A stretch of 64,000 nucleotides of DNA from Pseudomonadales bacterium (GTDB lineage: Bacteria > Pseudomonadota > Gammaproteobacteria > Pseudomonadales > IMCC2047), in contig JACKNY010000002.1 in the NCBI GenBank assembly GCA_024234615.1, positions 62,001 through 126,000 on the forward strand, given 5' to 3'. Below, piece by piece: positions 17,501-25,139 of the stretch. The notes beneath the pieces are model-generated. The model did no database searches and was not told where the DNA came from. It was given only the letters and a program-made list of their open reading frames with translations. The first letter of the stretch is position 1; every line of letters starts with the position of its first letter. Both the position numbers and the translations under genes were made by a program.

Positions 17501-18388
17501 TTAGCTACCACTTTTTTCCGTAGCTGGAGCAGCTGGAGCAGCAGGCGTTACAGCTGGGCTAGTCGGCGCAGTTGGTTTCGCTGGAGCTGGTTTCTTAGCT
17601 GCTGGCTTCTTAGCCGCTGGTTTCTTGGCCGCTGGTTTTGCTTTACTCGCCGGAGCGGTCGGCTTAGCTGTAACCGTCGCCTTAGCTTCTGCTTTTTTCG
17701 CTACGGTTTTTTTCGTCGGTGCTTTCTTGACCGGTGCTTTTTTAGCTACTGTTTTCACAGCGGCGGGCTTTTTCGCAGCCGGTTTTGGTTTGGCTGGTGC
17801 TTTTTTAGCCGCAGGTTTGGCAATACTGGCTTCTTTCTTTTTTAGTTCAGCCAGTTGCTTGGCTGCTTGTGCCGCTGCTTTTTTTACACGCGCTGCTTCT
17901 GCTTTTGCGCGTGCCGAATGTTTTGTTAAATCCGCTTTTTTCCGCTCAGCACGCCATTTATTTTCAAACAGCGCCATGGCTTTTTTCCAATCTGCTTCTG
18001 CCTTTTTTGCAAGTGTTTGGCTGTAGGCCTTTATACGTTTTTCAACATCTGCCTCAACCGCTTTCACACGCGCTTCAACTTTGACGGCAGCCTGTTTGAT
18101 TTTTGCCACATTCGCTTTCACGTGCATATCAGAAAACATCTTGTCCAACTTAGCTAACTCCTGTTTGGCCTTTTCAACGTTGCGTTTGTTAGCTTCAGTT
18201 GCCGCTTTCGTGGCGCGACTCGTTGTGACCTGTACCTGTTTTTGAGCTGCTGCTACTTTCTTCTTGAGCAGTTCAAGTTCTTTGTGCACCTTAGCAGACA
18301 GTTGATCTGCCGCCGATGTTGCCGCATTTTTTCCTTTGCTCGCTTTTGTACGAGTTTTAGTGCCTGTCGACTTCTTTGCTTGGGGCAT
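17501..18388 (-). CDS. AlgP/histone-H1-like Lys-Ala-Pro repeat protein
   Basis: A 295-residue very basic protein. Residues about 30-185 are long Ala/Lys-rich helices (VAAAQKQVQVTTSRATKAA type). The C-terminus (about 190-295) is low-complexity, built on PAAKKPA/KKAPA units and ending in a Pro/Ala tail. The layout matches AlgP (AlgR3) of pseudomonads and eukaryotic histone H1 tails, suggesting non-specific DNA binding or nucleoid organisation. Its role in regulation is not established. It has its own strong terminator and lies between adk and the tsaB operon. The repeat tract is likely to vary in length between strains. Confidence 0.8.
   Translation of the reverse strand: MPQAKKSTGTKTRTKASKGKNAATSAADQLSAKVHKELELLKKKVAAAQKQVQVTTSRATKAATEANKRNVEKAKQELAKLDKMFSDMHVKANVAKIKQAAVKVEARVKAVEADVEKRIKAYSQTLAKKAEADWKKAMALFENKWRAERKKADLTKHSARAKAEAARVKKAAAQAAKQLAELKKKEASIAKPAAKKAPAKPKPAAKKPAAVKTVAKKAPVKKAPTKKTVAKKAEAKATVTAKPTAPASKAKPAAKKPAAKKPAAKKPAPAKPTAPTSPAVTPAAPAAPATEKSGS
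17586..17640 (-). repeat. 15-bp tandem repeats encoding AAKKP
   Basis: Three near-identical 15-base units (17586-17600, 17601-17615, 17616-17630) and a partial fourth lie in the C-terminal tail of the AlgP-like gene. They differ only at a few positions, mostly synonymous. Confidence 0.8.
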
Positions 18389-18419
18389 AGCAATTCTCCA
18401 ATGATCAGATTAATAAAGT

Positions 18420-19073
18420 TTAATCTAAACCGCTTATTATTTGATTCCTAATATCCTCTACCGAACCCAACCCATCAACCTTTTTATAGATCGGTGCCTG
18501 CTTTGGTTCCGATACAGCCCAATTAGTATAGTAGCTAATTAAAGGTTTGGTCTGCTCATGATAAACTTCCAGTCTTTTGCGCACCGTTTGTTCAGTATCA
18601 TCATCCCTTTGCAGCAGATCTTCCCCTGTCACATCATCCTTACCGGCTTGCTTAGGAGGATTATATACTAAATGATAAACTCTACCAGAGGCTGGATGCA
18701 CACGTCGCCCACTAAGGCGCTTGATAATTTCTTCATCCCTCACATCAATTTCAATCACGCAATCAATATGAACTTTTGCATCTCTTAAGGCTTGCGCTTG
18801 CGGAATGGTACGAGGGAAGCCATCAAATAAAAATCCATTGGCACAATCCGGTTCATTTATTCTTTCTTTCACCAAGCCAATTATAATATCGTCTGATACT
18901 AGCCCACCAGAGTCCATTATCGCTTTGGCTTTCACACCCAACTCAGTACCCGCCTTCACTGCTGCGCGTAACATATCGCCTGTAGATATCTGTGGTATAT
19001 TAAAACGCTCGCTAATAAATTGTGCTTGTGTGCCTTTGCCAGCTCCTGGCGCCCCCAATAAAATTATGCGCAT
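18420..19073 (-). CDS. adk: adenylate kinase
   Basis: Adk interconverts ATP + AMP and 2 ADP. From the ATG at 19073, preceded by GGGGAGG, the protein is 217 residues and begins MRIILLGAPGAGKGTQ with the P-loop at 7-15. An upstream in-frame start at 19112 would add 13 unneeded residues. The NMP-binding region (ISTGDMLRAAV) and the large LID domain (about 120-160, GRRVHPASGRVYH) show the long-type enzyme. Monocistronic by appearance. Confidence 0.95.
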   Translation of the reverse strand: MRIILLGAPGAGKGTQAQFISERFNIPQISTGDMLRAAVKAGTELGVKAKAIMDSGGLVSDDIIIGLVKERINEPDCANGFLFDGFPRTIPQAQALRDAKVHIDCVIEIDVRDEEIIKRLSGRRVHPASGRVYHLVYNPPKQAGKDDVTGEDLLQRDDDTEQTVRKRLEVYHEQTKPLISYYTNWAVSEPKQAPIYKKVDGLGSVEDIRNQIISGLD

Positions 19074-19193
19074 AGCTGCGTGCCTCCCCGTTCTTATTAA
19101 TTCAACTGCCATCGACTATAACCGCTTTTATACTGCGGGGAAATCCCTTTAACAAAATGTCCAGATTCAGCATATTTATTCGAGTGTTTTGCT

Positions 19194-20003
19194 TCAGGCA
19201 CGTAACTTTGCCCGCTGCCAGGCCGCCTCAAGTTGCTCTATGCTCTGCGCAGAAATATCTTGTCGGGCCTCAACCAACTCCGCTTCCAAGTAGCGGAATC
19301 GCTTTTCGAACTTTCGCATAGTGCCGCGCAAAGCCATCTCAGGCTCAATCTCTAAGTGTCTGGCCAGATTTACGCAGCTGAACAACAGGTCTCCCAACTC
19401 ATCTGTCATTCGTTCTTTTTGCTGCGACGCCATCGCTTCTTCCAGTTCTGCAAGTTCTTCATGCACTTTCGCTAATGCACCTGATTCGTCCGGCCAGTCA
19501 AATCCAACTTTCGCTACGCGTTTTTGTAATTTTGCAGCACGCATTAATGCTGAAAGTGCTTCGGGCACATCATCCAATAGGCTCGTCTGAACTTTTTCTA
19601 CCCTTTCGCCCTGCTTAATTTGTTCCCAGTTTTGTCTTATTTCTTCTTCGCTGGAACTCGCCAGCGCCGTCCCAGCCGAAGCCAGCGTACCCTCAGGAAA
19701 TACATGTGGATGTCGACGCAATAGTTTTTCGGTGATGCCGGCAATCACTGCATCAAAATCAAAGCAACCTTCTTCACTGGCAATTTGAGCATAGAACACC
19801 ACCTGAAATAATAAATCGCCTAACTCCAGCCTGATATCCTCCATCTCCATACGCTCAATGGCGTCCACCACCTCATAGGCTTCTTCAAGGGTGTAGGGTA
19901 CGAGGGTAGCGAACGATTGTTTTTTGTCCCAGGGACATCCGTGTTCGGGTGAACGTAAATCACGCATCAGTTGCAACAGATCTTCGAGTCGATTTTGCAT
20001 CAC
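19194..20003 (-). CDS. mazG: nucleoside triphosphate pyrophosphohydrolase
   Basis: MazG hydrolyses NTPs to NMP and pyrophosphate and is linked to housecleaning and ppGpp control. The 269-residue protein has two MazG domains, each with the EExxE...ExxD metal-binding pattern: EEAYEVVDAIE with ELGDLLFQVVF (about 33-72), and a second ELGDLLFSCVN near 200. CPWDKKQSFATL is at the N-terminus. It lies 62 bases after relA in the same direction, as in many gammaproteobacteria. Confidence 0.94.
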   Translation of the reverse strand: MMQNRLEDLLQLMRDLRSPEHGCPWDKKQSFATLVPYTLEEAYEVVDAIERMEMEDIRLELGDLLFQVVFYAQIASEEGCFDFDAVIAGITEKLLRRHPHVFPEGTLASAGTALASSSEEEIRQNWEQIKQGERVEKVQTSLLDDVPEALSALMRAAKLQKRVAKVGFDWPDESGALAKVHEELAELEEAMASQQKERMTDELGDLLFSCVNLARHLEIEPEMALRGTMRKFEKRFRYLEAELVEARQDISAQSIEQLEAAWQRAKLRA

Positions 20004-20065
20004 ACAGCTACTTTAAGTTAGGCCAACAAATAAAGTGGCGGGTAGTCAAGATAACGCCAGCGACC

Positions 20066-22312
20066 TTAACCACCCTGTTTATAACGTTTAACTTCTATGA
20101 TGTTGGGTAGTTGATTAATCTTACTGAGGACTTTACCCAGCACCTCAAGATTTGAGACTTCCAAAGTCAAACGTAGATCCACCAGGTTGTTTACGTCATC
20201 GGTTTCACTATTCATTGAGGTTACATTCACGGCCTCATTGGCAAGTATCGCCGTCACATCACGCAACAAACCCGCTCGATCAAAGGCGCGAATCAATATA
20301 TCGACCGGATATTGACCCGCCGCTTTACTACTCCACTGTACATCAATAATTCGGTCAGGCTCATCATTTTGCATACGTTGCACATTTTTACAGTCGCTGC
20401 GATGGATTGAAATACCGCGACCCTGAGTAATGTAACCTACGCATTCATCTCCAGGTACCGGTTTACAGCAGTTGGCAATGCTGGATAGCAAATTACCCAC
20501 GCCTTTAAATTCAAGACTATTGCGCGGGTTAACGATGGTCGTACCTGAGGGCATCTTGAGGTTAAGTTCATCTTGTTGAGGTGCTGGCTCAATTTGTTCT
20601 TGCGCGGCATTGACGATCTGACCCAGCCGCAAATCACCTGCTCCGAGTGCCGCAAACATGTCATCCGGCGTTTTATAGTTCATCGCCGGTGCCAGTGTTT
20701 TTAGATCCACCGTATCTAGCGCCAATCGCTTCAGCTCTTTTTCAAGAATGCTGCGCCCTGCGGCAACATTTTTATCTCTGTCCTGCAGCTTAAACCAATG
20801 CTGGATTTTAGTGCGGGTACGACCAACAAACACATAACCCAAAGCCTGATTCAGCCAATCTCTGCTGGGAACTATATTTTTTGCCGTCAGTATTTCGACC
20901 TGCTCCCCAGTTTTTAACTGGTAATTGAGAGGAACAATACGCCCGTTGACTTTCGCACCACGACAATGATTACCAACCTCTGTGTGTACCCGATAAGCAA
21001 AATCCACGGGGGTCGCGCCACGTGCCAAATCAATGACATGTCCAGCCGGAGTAAATACATAGATACGATTTGTCTCGATATCCGATTGCAGCTCATCGGC
21101 AAGCGAACCTAGATCGCCCACCTCTTCATGCCAATGCAATACTTGTCGTAACCACTCGATTTTTTCTTCATAGCTACGTTCAGACTTGGCGCTATCTGTA
21201 CCTTTATAACGCCAGTGGGAACAAACCCCGTATTCCGCTTCTTCATGCATTTCGTGGGTTCGAATCTGGACTTCCAGCGTGCGCCCTTCCGGGCCGATCA
21301 CAGCGGTGTGCAGGGAGCGATAGCCGTTGCGTTTTGGCGTCGCTATATAATCATCAAATTCCTTCGGAATATGCCGCCACAAATCATGCACTATGCCTAA
21401 TGAGGTATAGCAGTCTCTAAGATGCGGCACCAAAACTCGCACTGCGCGAATATCGTGTACTTGGTCGAAATCAATTTGTTTGCGCTGCATCTTACGCCAG
21501 ATGCTATAGATGTGCTTAACCCGACCGGTGACAACCGCGTCTATATGTTGTTCCTGCAAGCGATTTTGTAGCAAGCTGACCATGTCGGCGATATAACGCT
21601 CGCGATCCAGACGCCGTTCGTCCAACAGTTTGGCGATCCGTTTATACTCGTCTGGAGAAAGATAACGAAACGCCACGTCCTCCAATTCCCACTTAATATG
21701 GCCAATACCAAGACGATGCGCGAGCGGCGCATAGATATCAAAAACTTCTCTGGCGACTTTTTGTTTTCTTTCTTGCGGCGCATTTTTAACCGCTCTGATG
21801 GCCCAGGTTCGCTCGGCTAATTTAATTAGCGCGACCCGCACATCATCTACCAGCGCAACCAGCATTTTACGAATATTATCAATCTGACGCTGGGAATCAC
21901 CGAGTACTGCACCCGTTGTCGGCTGTTGTACAGCCGAAATCGCCGCCATCTGCTGCACACCCATAATCAGCTTTGCGACAATAGCGCCGAACTGTGTTTC
22001 AACCAGATCTAAGCCAAGCTTTCCTTCCCGCACAGCACGATAAAGAATGGCCGTAATCAAGGTATCTTGATCCAACTTCAGGTCAGCCAGTATTTCAGCC
22101 ATTTCCAATCCGGCAAAAAAGCAGTCATTATCAAAGTCGGCATCCCGAGAGGGACTACCGGGCTTAAGCGCCGCCTGCTGTGCGAGGTGACAGGCCCGAC
22201 GCACTGCATCAATATCCGGTAAATTCAAATCCGCTTGCAGTCTATCCAACCAGGCTTCTAAATTGATGGAGCCGTCTGCTGCAACCGGATGCCTTTCCCT
22301 AACTTGAACCAT
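20066..22312 (-). CDS. relA: (p)ppGpp synthetase RelA
   Basis: A 748-residue RelA-type stringent-response enzyme, transferring pyrophosphate from ATP to GTP/GDP on stalled ribosomes. In order: a pseudo-hydrolase HD domain (about 60-200) where the HDxxED metal motif is replaced (ILYRAVREGKL), the synthetase domain (about 250-370, with RAVRV and YRSLHTAVIGPEGR), a TGS domain (about 420-480), a helical and zinc-finger-like region (NCCKPVPGDECVGYIT near 620), and a C-terminal ACT domain. Loss of the HD motif argues for RelA and not SpoT. It is followed by mazG and preceded by rlmD. Confidence 0.95.
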   Translation of the reverse strand: MVQVRERHPVAADGSINLEAWLDRLQADLNLPDIDAVRRACHLAQQAALKPGSPSRDADFDNDCFFAGLEMAEILADLKLDQDTLITAILYRAVREGKLGLDLVETQFGAIVAKLIMGVQQMAAISAVQQPTTGAVLGDSQRQIDNIRKMLVALVDDVRVALIKLAERTWAIRAVKNAPQERKQKVAREVFDIYAPLAHRLGIGHIKWELEDVAFRYLSPDEYKRIAKLLDERRLDRERYIADMVSLLQNRLQEQHIDAVVTGRVKHIYSIWRKMQRKQIDFDQVHDIRAVRVLVPHLRDCYTSLGIVHDLWRHIPKEFDDYIATPKRNGYRSLHTAVIGPEGRTLEVQIRTHEMHEEAEYGVCSHWRYKGTDSAKSERSYEEKIEWLRQVLHWHEEVGDLGSLADELQSDIETNRIYVFTPAGHVIDLARGATPVDFAYRVHTEVGNHCRGAKVNGRIVPLNYQLKTGEQVEILTAKNIVPSRDWLNQALGYVFVGRTRTKIQHWFKLQDRDKNVAAGRSILEKELKRLALDTVDLKTLAPAMNYKTPDDMFAALGAGDLRLGQIVNAAQEQIEPAPQQDELNLKMPSGTTIVNPRNSLEFKGVGNLLSSIANCCKPVPGDECVGYITQGRGISIHRSDCKNVQRMQNDEPDRIIDVQWSSKAAGQYPVDILIRAFDRAGLLRDVTAILANEAVNVTSMNSETDDVNNLVDLRLTLEVSNLEVLGKVLSKINQLPNIIEVKRYKQGG

Positions 22313-22371
22313 ATTTAAGCTGTTGTCAGTTGTCTCCGGGAGACTAGACCGACCCCTTCGAGATTAAATTA

Positions 22372-23745
22372 TCAGGCAGCGCCCGCATGCAATTTGGGCG
22401 CAGTTTGTCCATTCGTGTTACGTTCAAATACCGCGATAGATTCCACATGTTTCGTTTGCGGAAACATATCTAAAATTCCCGCCTTCACTAACTCATAGCC
22501 TTGCTGCTTTAGTTCTCCCGCATCCCGCGCCAAGGTTGCCGGATTGCATGATACATAAACTATACGAACAGGCTGCCATCGCACCATTGCCCGCACTATT
22601 TCCAACGCACCGGAGCGCGGCGGGTCAATCAGAACCTTATCAAAACCTAGTTTGCCCCAGGGTTGCTGACTAAGGTCCTGGGTCAAGTCAGCCGCATAAA
22701 ATTCAACATTTCCCAGGCCATTATGCTGTGCATTTTCACAACCTCTTGCGACCATCTCAGCACTACCTTCGACACCCACGACTGTTGCACCTGAGCGCGC
22801 CAAAGGAAGCGTAAAATTTCCTAGCCCGCAAAACAAGTCTAACACACGCTCACCGGGCTTAGGATCGAGGCAGGTCACTGCCTGTTTAACCATACTGCGA
22901 TTTATATCAGCATTGACCTGCGTAAAATCCATCGGATGAAAGCGCATTTCCAACTGATAGTCCGTAAGCCGGTAACTGAGCCGCTCCTCCGTCTCTGCTG
23001 GCCATATTTTATGGACTGAATCCGTCGCGCCGGGTTGCAAGTAAATCTCAATATCTTGCTGCAAGCCGAAATCAGTCAAGGCCTTCACATCATTGGGCGT
23101 GAGACTTTCCATATGCCGAAAAACCAGCGCGACCTGATCATCACCAATCGCGACTTCAATTTGCGGAATGGTTCGGTAGGCTGCCAACGAACGAATCAGT
23201 TCGCACAATAGTTGAATTTTGTTACCAATGCGTGAATCCAAAATCTGGCACGTCTTGATATCGGTGATAAAGTGAGTGCGCTTCTCACGAAAACCAACCA
23301 ATACCTGGTCACGCTTCTCTACATAACGAACGCCGAGACGCGCCTTACGGCGATAATGATAGAGGCCACCTCGCATCGCGGGTATAATTTTTTGCGGTAC
23401 TATCCCTCCAAAATGCTGAAGCTGTTCCAACAGAACAGATTGCTTTAATCCCAGCTGCGTATCAGTCTGCATGTACTGCAGGCTGCAACCACCGCAAAAC
23501 TGCGCATGTTCGCACTGAGGTTCTAACCGCAGTGGCGACGCCTTTATCACCTCAAGTGTTATGGCTTCATCGAACCGACTACGCTTACTTCTTACCTGAG
23601 CCCTTACAATTTCTTGGGGTAGAGCCCCTTCGACAAAAACCAGCTTACCCTCACGTTTAGCCATACCACGGCCATCATGGGCTAATCCTTCGACCTGTAA
23701 TTCGACCTGTTCAAAGACTCTCTGCTTTTTTCCTCGCTTCGCCAC
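22372..23745 (-). CDS. rlmD: 23S rRNA (uracil1939-C5)-methyltransferase
   Basis: RlmD methylates U1939 of 23S rRNA. The 457-residue protein begins with a TRAM RNA-binding domain (about 12-70). It carries a [4Fe-4S] cluster motif (C78, C84, C87, with a further Cys near 168 in IKTCQILD), a SAM-binding fold (LDLFCGLGNFTLPLA near 300), the PPRSGA motif, and the catalytic Cys in VSCNPATLARD near 405. It sits 59 bases upstream of relA, the conserved order. Confidence 0.94.
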   Translation of the reverse strand: MAKRGKKQRVFEQVELQVEGLAHDGRGMAKREGKLVFVEGALPQEIVRAQVRSKRSRFDEAITLEVIKASPLRLEPQCEHAQFCGGCSLQYMQTDTQLGLKQSVLLEQLQHFGGIVPQKIIPAMRGGLYHYRRKARLGVRYVEKRDQVLVGFREKRTHFITDIKTCQILDSRIGNKIQLLCELIRSLAAYRTIPQIEVAIGDDQVALVFRHMESLTPNDVKALTDFGLQQDIEIYLQPGATDSVHKIWPAETEERLSYRLTDYQLEMRFHPMDFTQVNADINRSMVKQAVTCLDPKPGERVLDLFCGLGNFTLPLARSGATVVGVEGSAEMVARGCENAQHNGLGNVEFYAADLTQDLSQQPWGKLGFDKVLIDPPRSGALEIVRAMVRWQPVRIVYVSCNPATLARDAGELKQQGYELVKAGILDMFPQTKHVESIAVFERNTNGQTAPKLHAGAA

Positions 23746-23820
23746 GGTTAATACATATCCTTAATAAAAAGTAAGCTGACGGGTATATTGGGACAATTTC
23801 GGATAAATCAAATAACCCAT

Positions 23821-23848
23821 AAATAAAAACGACCCGGAAGCGGGCCGT
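23821..23848 (-). terminator. Rho-independent terminator of cysM
   Basis: On the minus strand, ACGGCCCG-CTTC-CGGGTCGT forms an 8-bp stem (one G-T pair) followed by TTTTTATTT, 28 bases after the cysM stop. This separates cysM from rlmD. Confidence 0.75.
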
Positions 23849-23876
23849 CACATTAACCTTTTTCATTAGACGGCTG

Positions 23877-24818
23877 TTAAAAAACCCCTGTCGACAGATA
23901 GCGATCACCGCGATCGCAAATAATCGCCACAATCACCGCATTTTCAACTTGTTTTGAAATACGTAACGCCCCCGATACCGCCCCACCTGATGACACGCCA
24001 CAAAAAATACCTTCCCGCTCCGCCAGTGCGCGCATTGTTTGCTCTGCCTCGATTTGTGATATATCTATTATTTCATCGACGCGATCACGATTAAATATTT
24101 TGGGTAGATAAGCCTGCGGCCAACGCCGGATACCGGGAATACTGGCACCGTCCTGAGGTTGCAAACCAATAATTCGAATGGCAGGATTTTGTTCTTTCAA
24201 ATAGCGCGACACCCCCATAATGGTGCCCGTAGTACCCATAGAGCTGACAAAGTGGGTTATCCTGCCCTGTGTTTGTTGCCATATTTCCGGGCCGGTAGTT
24301 GCGTAGTGCGCCTGTGGGTTATCCATATTGCCGAACTGATCCAATACGACCCCCTTACCCTCATCATGCATCTTTGCCGCCAGATCACGGGCACCTTCCA
24401 TTCCCTCGTCCTTGGTTACCAATACCAACTCGGCACCATAGGCTGCCATGGCGGCTCGGCGTTCCTCGCTCATATGGTCTGGCATGATCAGTACCATACG
24501 ATAGCCTCTAATAGCAGCAGCCATCGCCAGGGCAATCCCGGTATTACCACTGGTGGCTTCTATCAGGGTGTCTCCGGGTTTGATATCGCCCCGCTGTTCT
24601 GCTGCATTAATCATATTTAACGCGGGGCGATCTTTAACTGAGCCGGCGGGATTATTTCCCTCCAGTTTCACTAAAATTGTATTCCCTCTCTCACCACCCA
24701 AGCGCTGCAAACGCACCAGGGGCGTATTACCGATACAGCTTTCAATCGTTGGGAAAGCCGCCACATCAGAATCTTCAGGACTGCGCTGCGAATCATTACC
24801 CTGAATTATTGAATTCAT
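23877..24818 (-). CDS. cysM: cysteine synthase B
   Basis: A PLP-dependent O-acetylserine (thiol)lyase of the CysM type, making cysteine from O-acetylserine and sulfide or thiosulfate. The 313-residue protein has the PLP lysine in NPAGSVKDRPA near residue 60, TSGNTGIALA near 88, and a glycine-rich phosphate-binding loop (SSMGTTGTIMGV near 190). It ends DRYLSTGVF, typical of CysM. Its neighbourhood (rlmD, relA, barA/gacS) matches Pseudomonas-type order. Confidence 0.93.
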   Translation of the reverse strand: MNSIIQGNDSQRSPEDSDVAAFPTIESCIGNTPLVRLQRLGGERGNTILVKLEGNNPAGSVKDRPALNMINAAEQRGDIKPGDTLIEATSGNTGIALAMAAAIRGYRMVLIMPDHMSEERRAAMAAYGAELVLVTKDEGMEGARDLAAKMHDEGKGVVLDQFGNMDNPQAHYATTGPEIWQQTQGRITHFVSSMGTTGTIMGVSRYLKEQNPAIRIIGLQPQDGASIPGIRRWPQAYLPKIFNRDRVDEIIDISQIEAEQTMRALAEREGIFCGVSSGGAVSGALRISKQVENAVIVAIICDRGDRYLSTGVF

Positions 24819-25139
24819 CTAAATATCCCTAAAACGTTTTATCGATTTATAAGCCCTGCCTGCAAAGGCTCAATACCTGGCTGGCAATATGATACGTTCT
24901 AAACGATTGGCCGCATAATATTCTATCCAACTAACCACATAGCGATTGGTAATAACATTAAAGCCAGATTAGCTATTCCTGCCACCAACACACACCGACT
25001 AGCCTTATTATTTTCATACCACGCAATGAACAAGACTTGTCCGATACCCATAGATGTCCTAGTCTGTTCTTATCAGTTTAACTCGAATAATTATCGCTGA
25101 CATTTTAGCTAATCACTCATAAGTGCTACCAACATAAGA
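24819..25139. other. intergenic region with a possible small ORF
   Basis: About 320 bases between the divergent cysM and barA-type genes. Its main content is the short minus-strand ORF at 24923-25051. The bases next to barA are AT-rich and probably contain its promoter. No RNA gene is recognised. Confidence 0.4.
24923..25051 (-). CDS. possible 42-residue membrane microprotein
   Basis: A short ORF begins at an ATG with AGGA 5 bases upstream and in-frame stops further upstream, so the frame opens just before the start. The product has a polar/charged middle (WYENNKASR, about 11-19) and a strongly hydrophobic C-terminal half (about 20-41, ending MWLVG) that would span the membrane once. No family is recognised. 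It could be a true microprotein transcribed towards cysM, a leader, or chance. The well-spaced ribosome-binding site is the main support. Confidence 0.35.
   Translation of the reverse strand: MGIGQVLFIAWYENNKASRCVLVAGIANLALMLLPIAMWLVG

Noticed and set aside
17586..17640. Regular short repeats considered as CRISPR
   Set aside because: Units are directly tandem, 15 bases, in frame and encode AAKKP; no spacers.
23711..23932. 73-codon frame between cysM and rlmD
   Set aside because: Runs through the cysM terminator and overlaps both genes; not credible.
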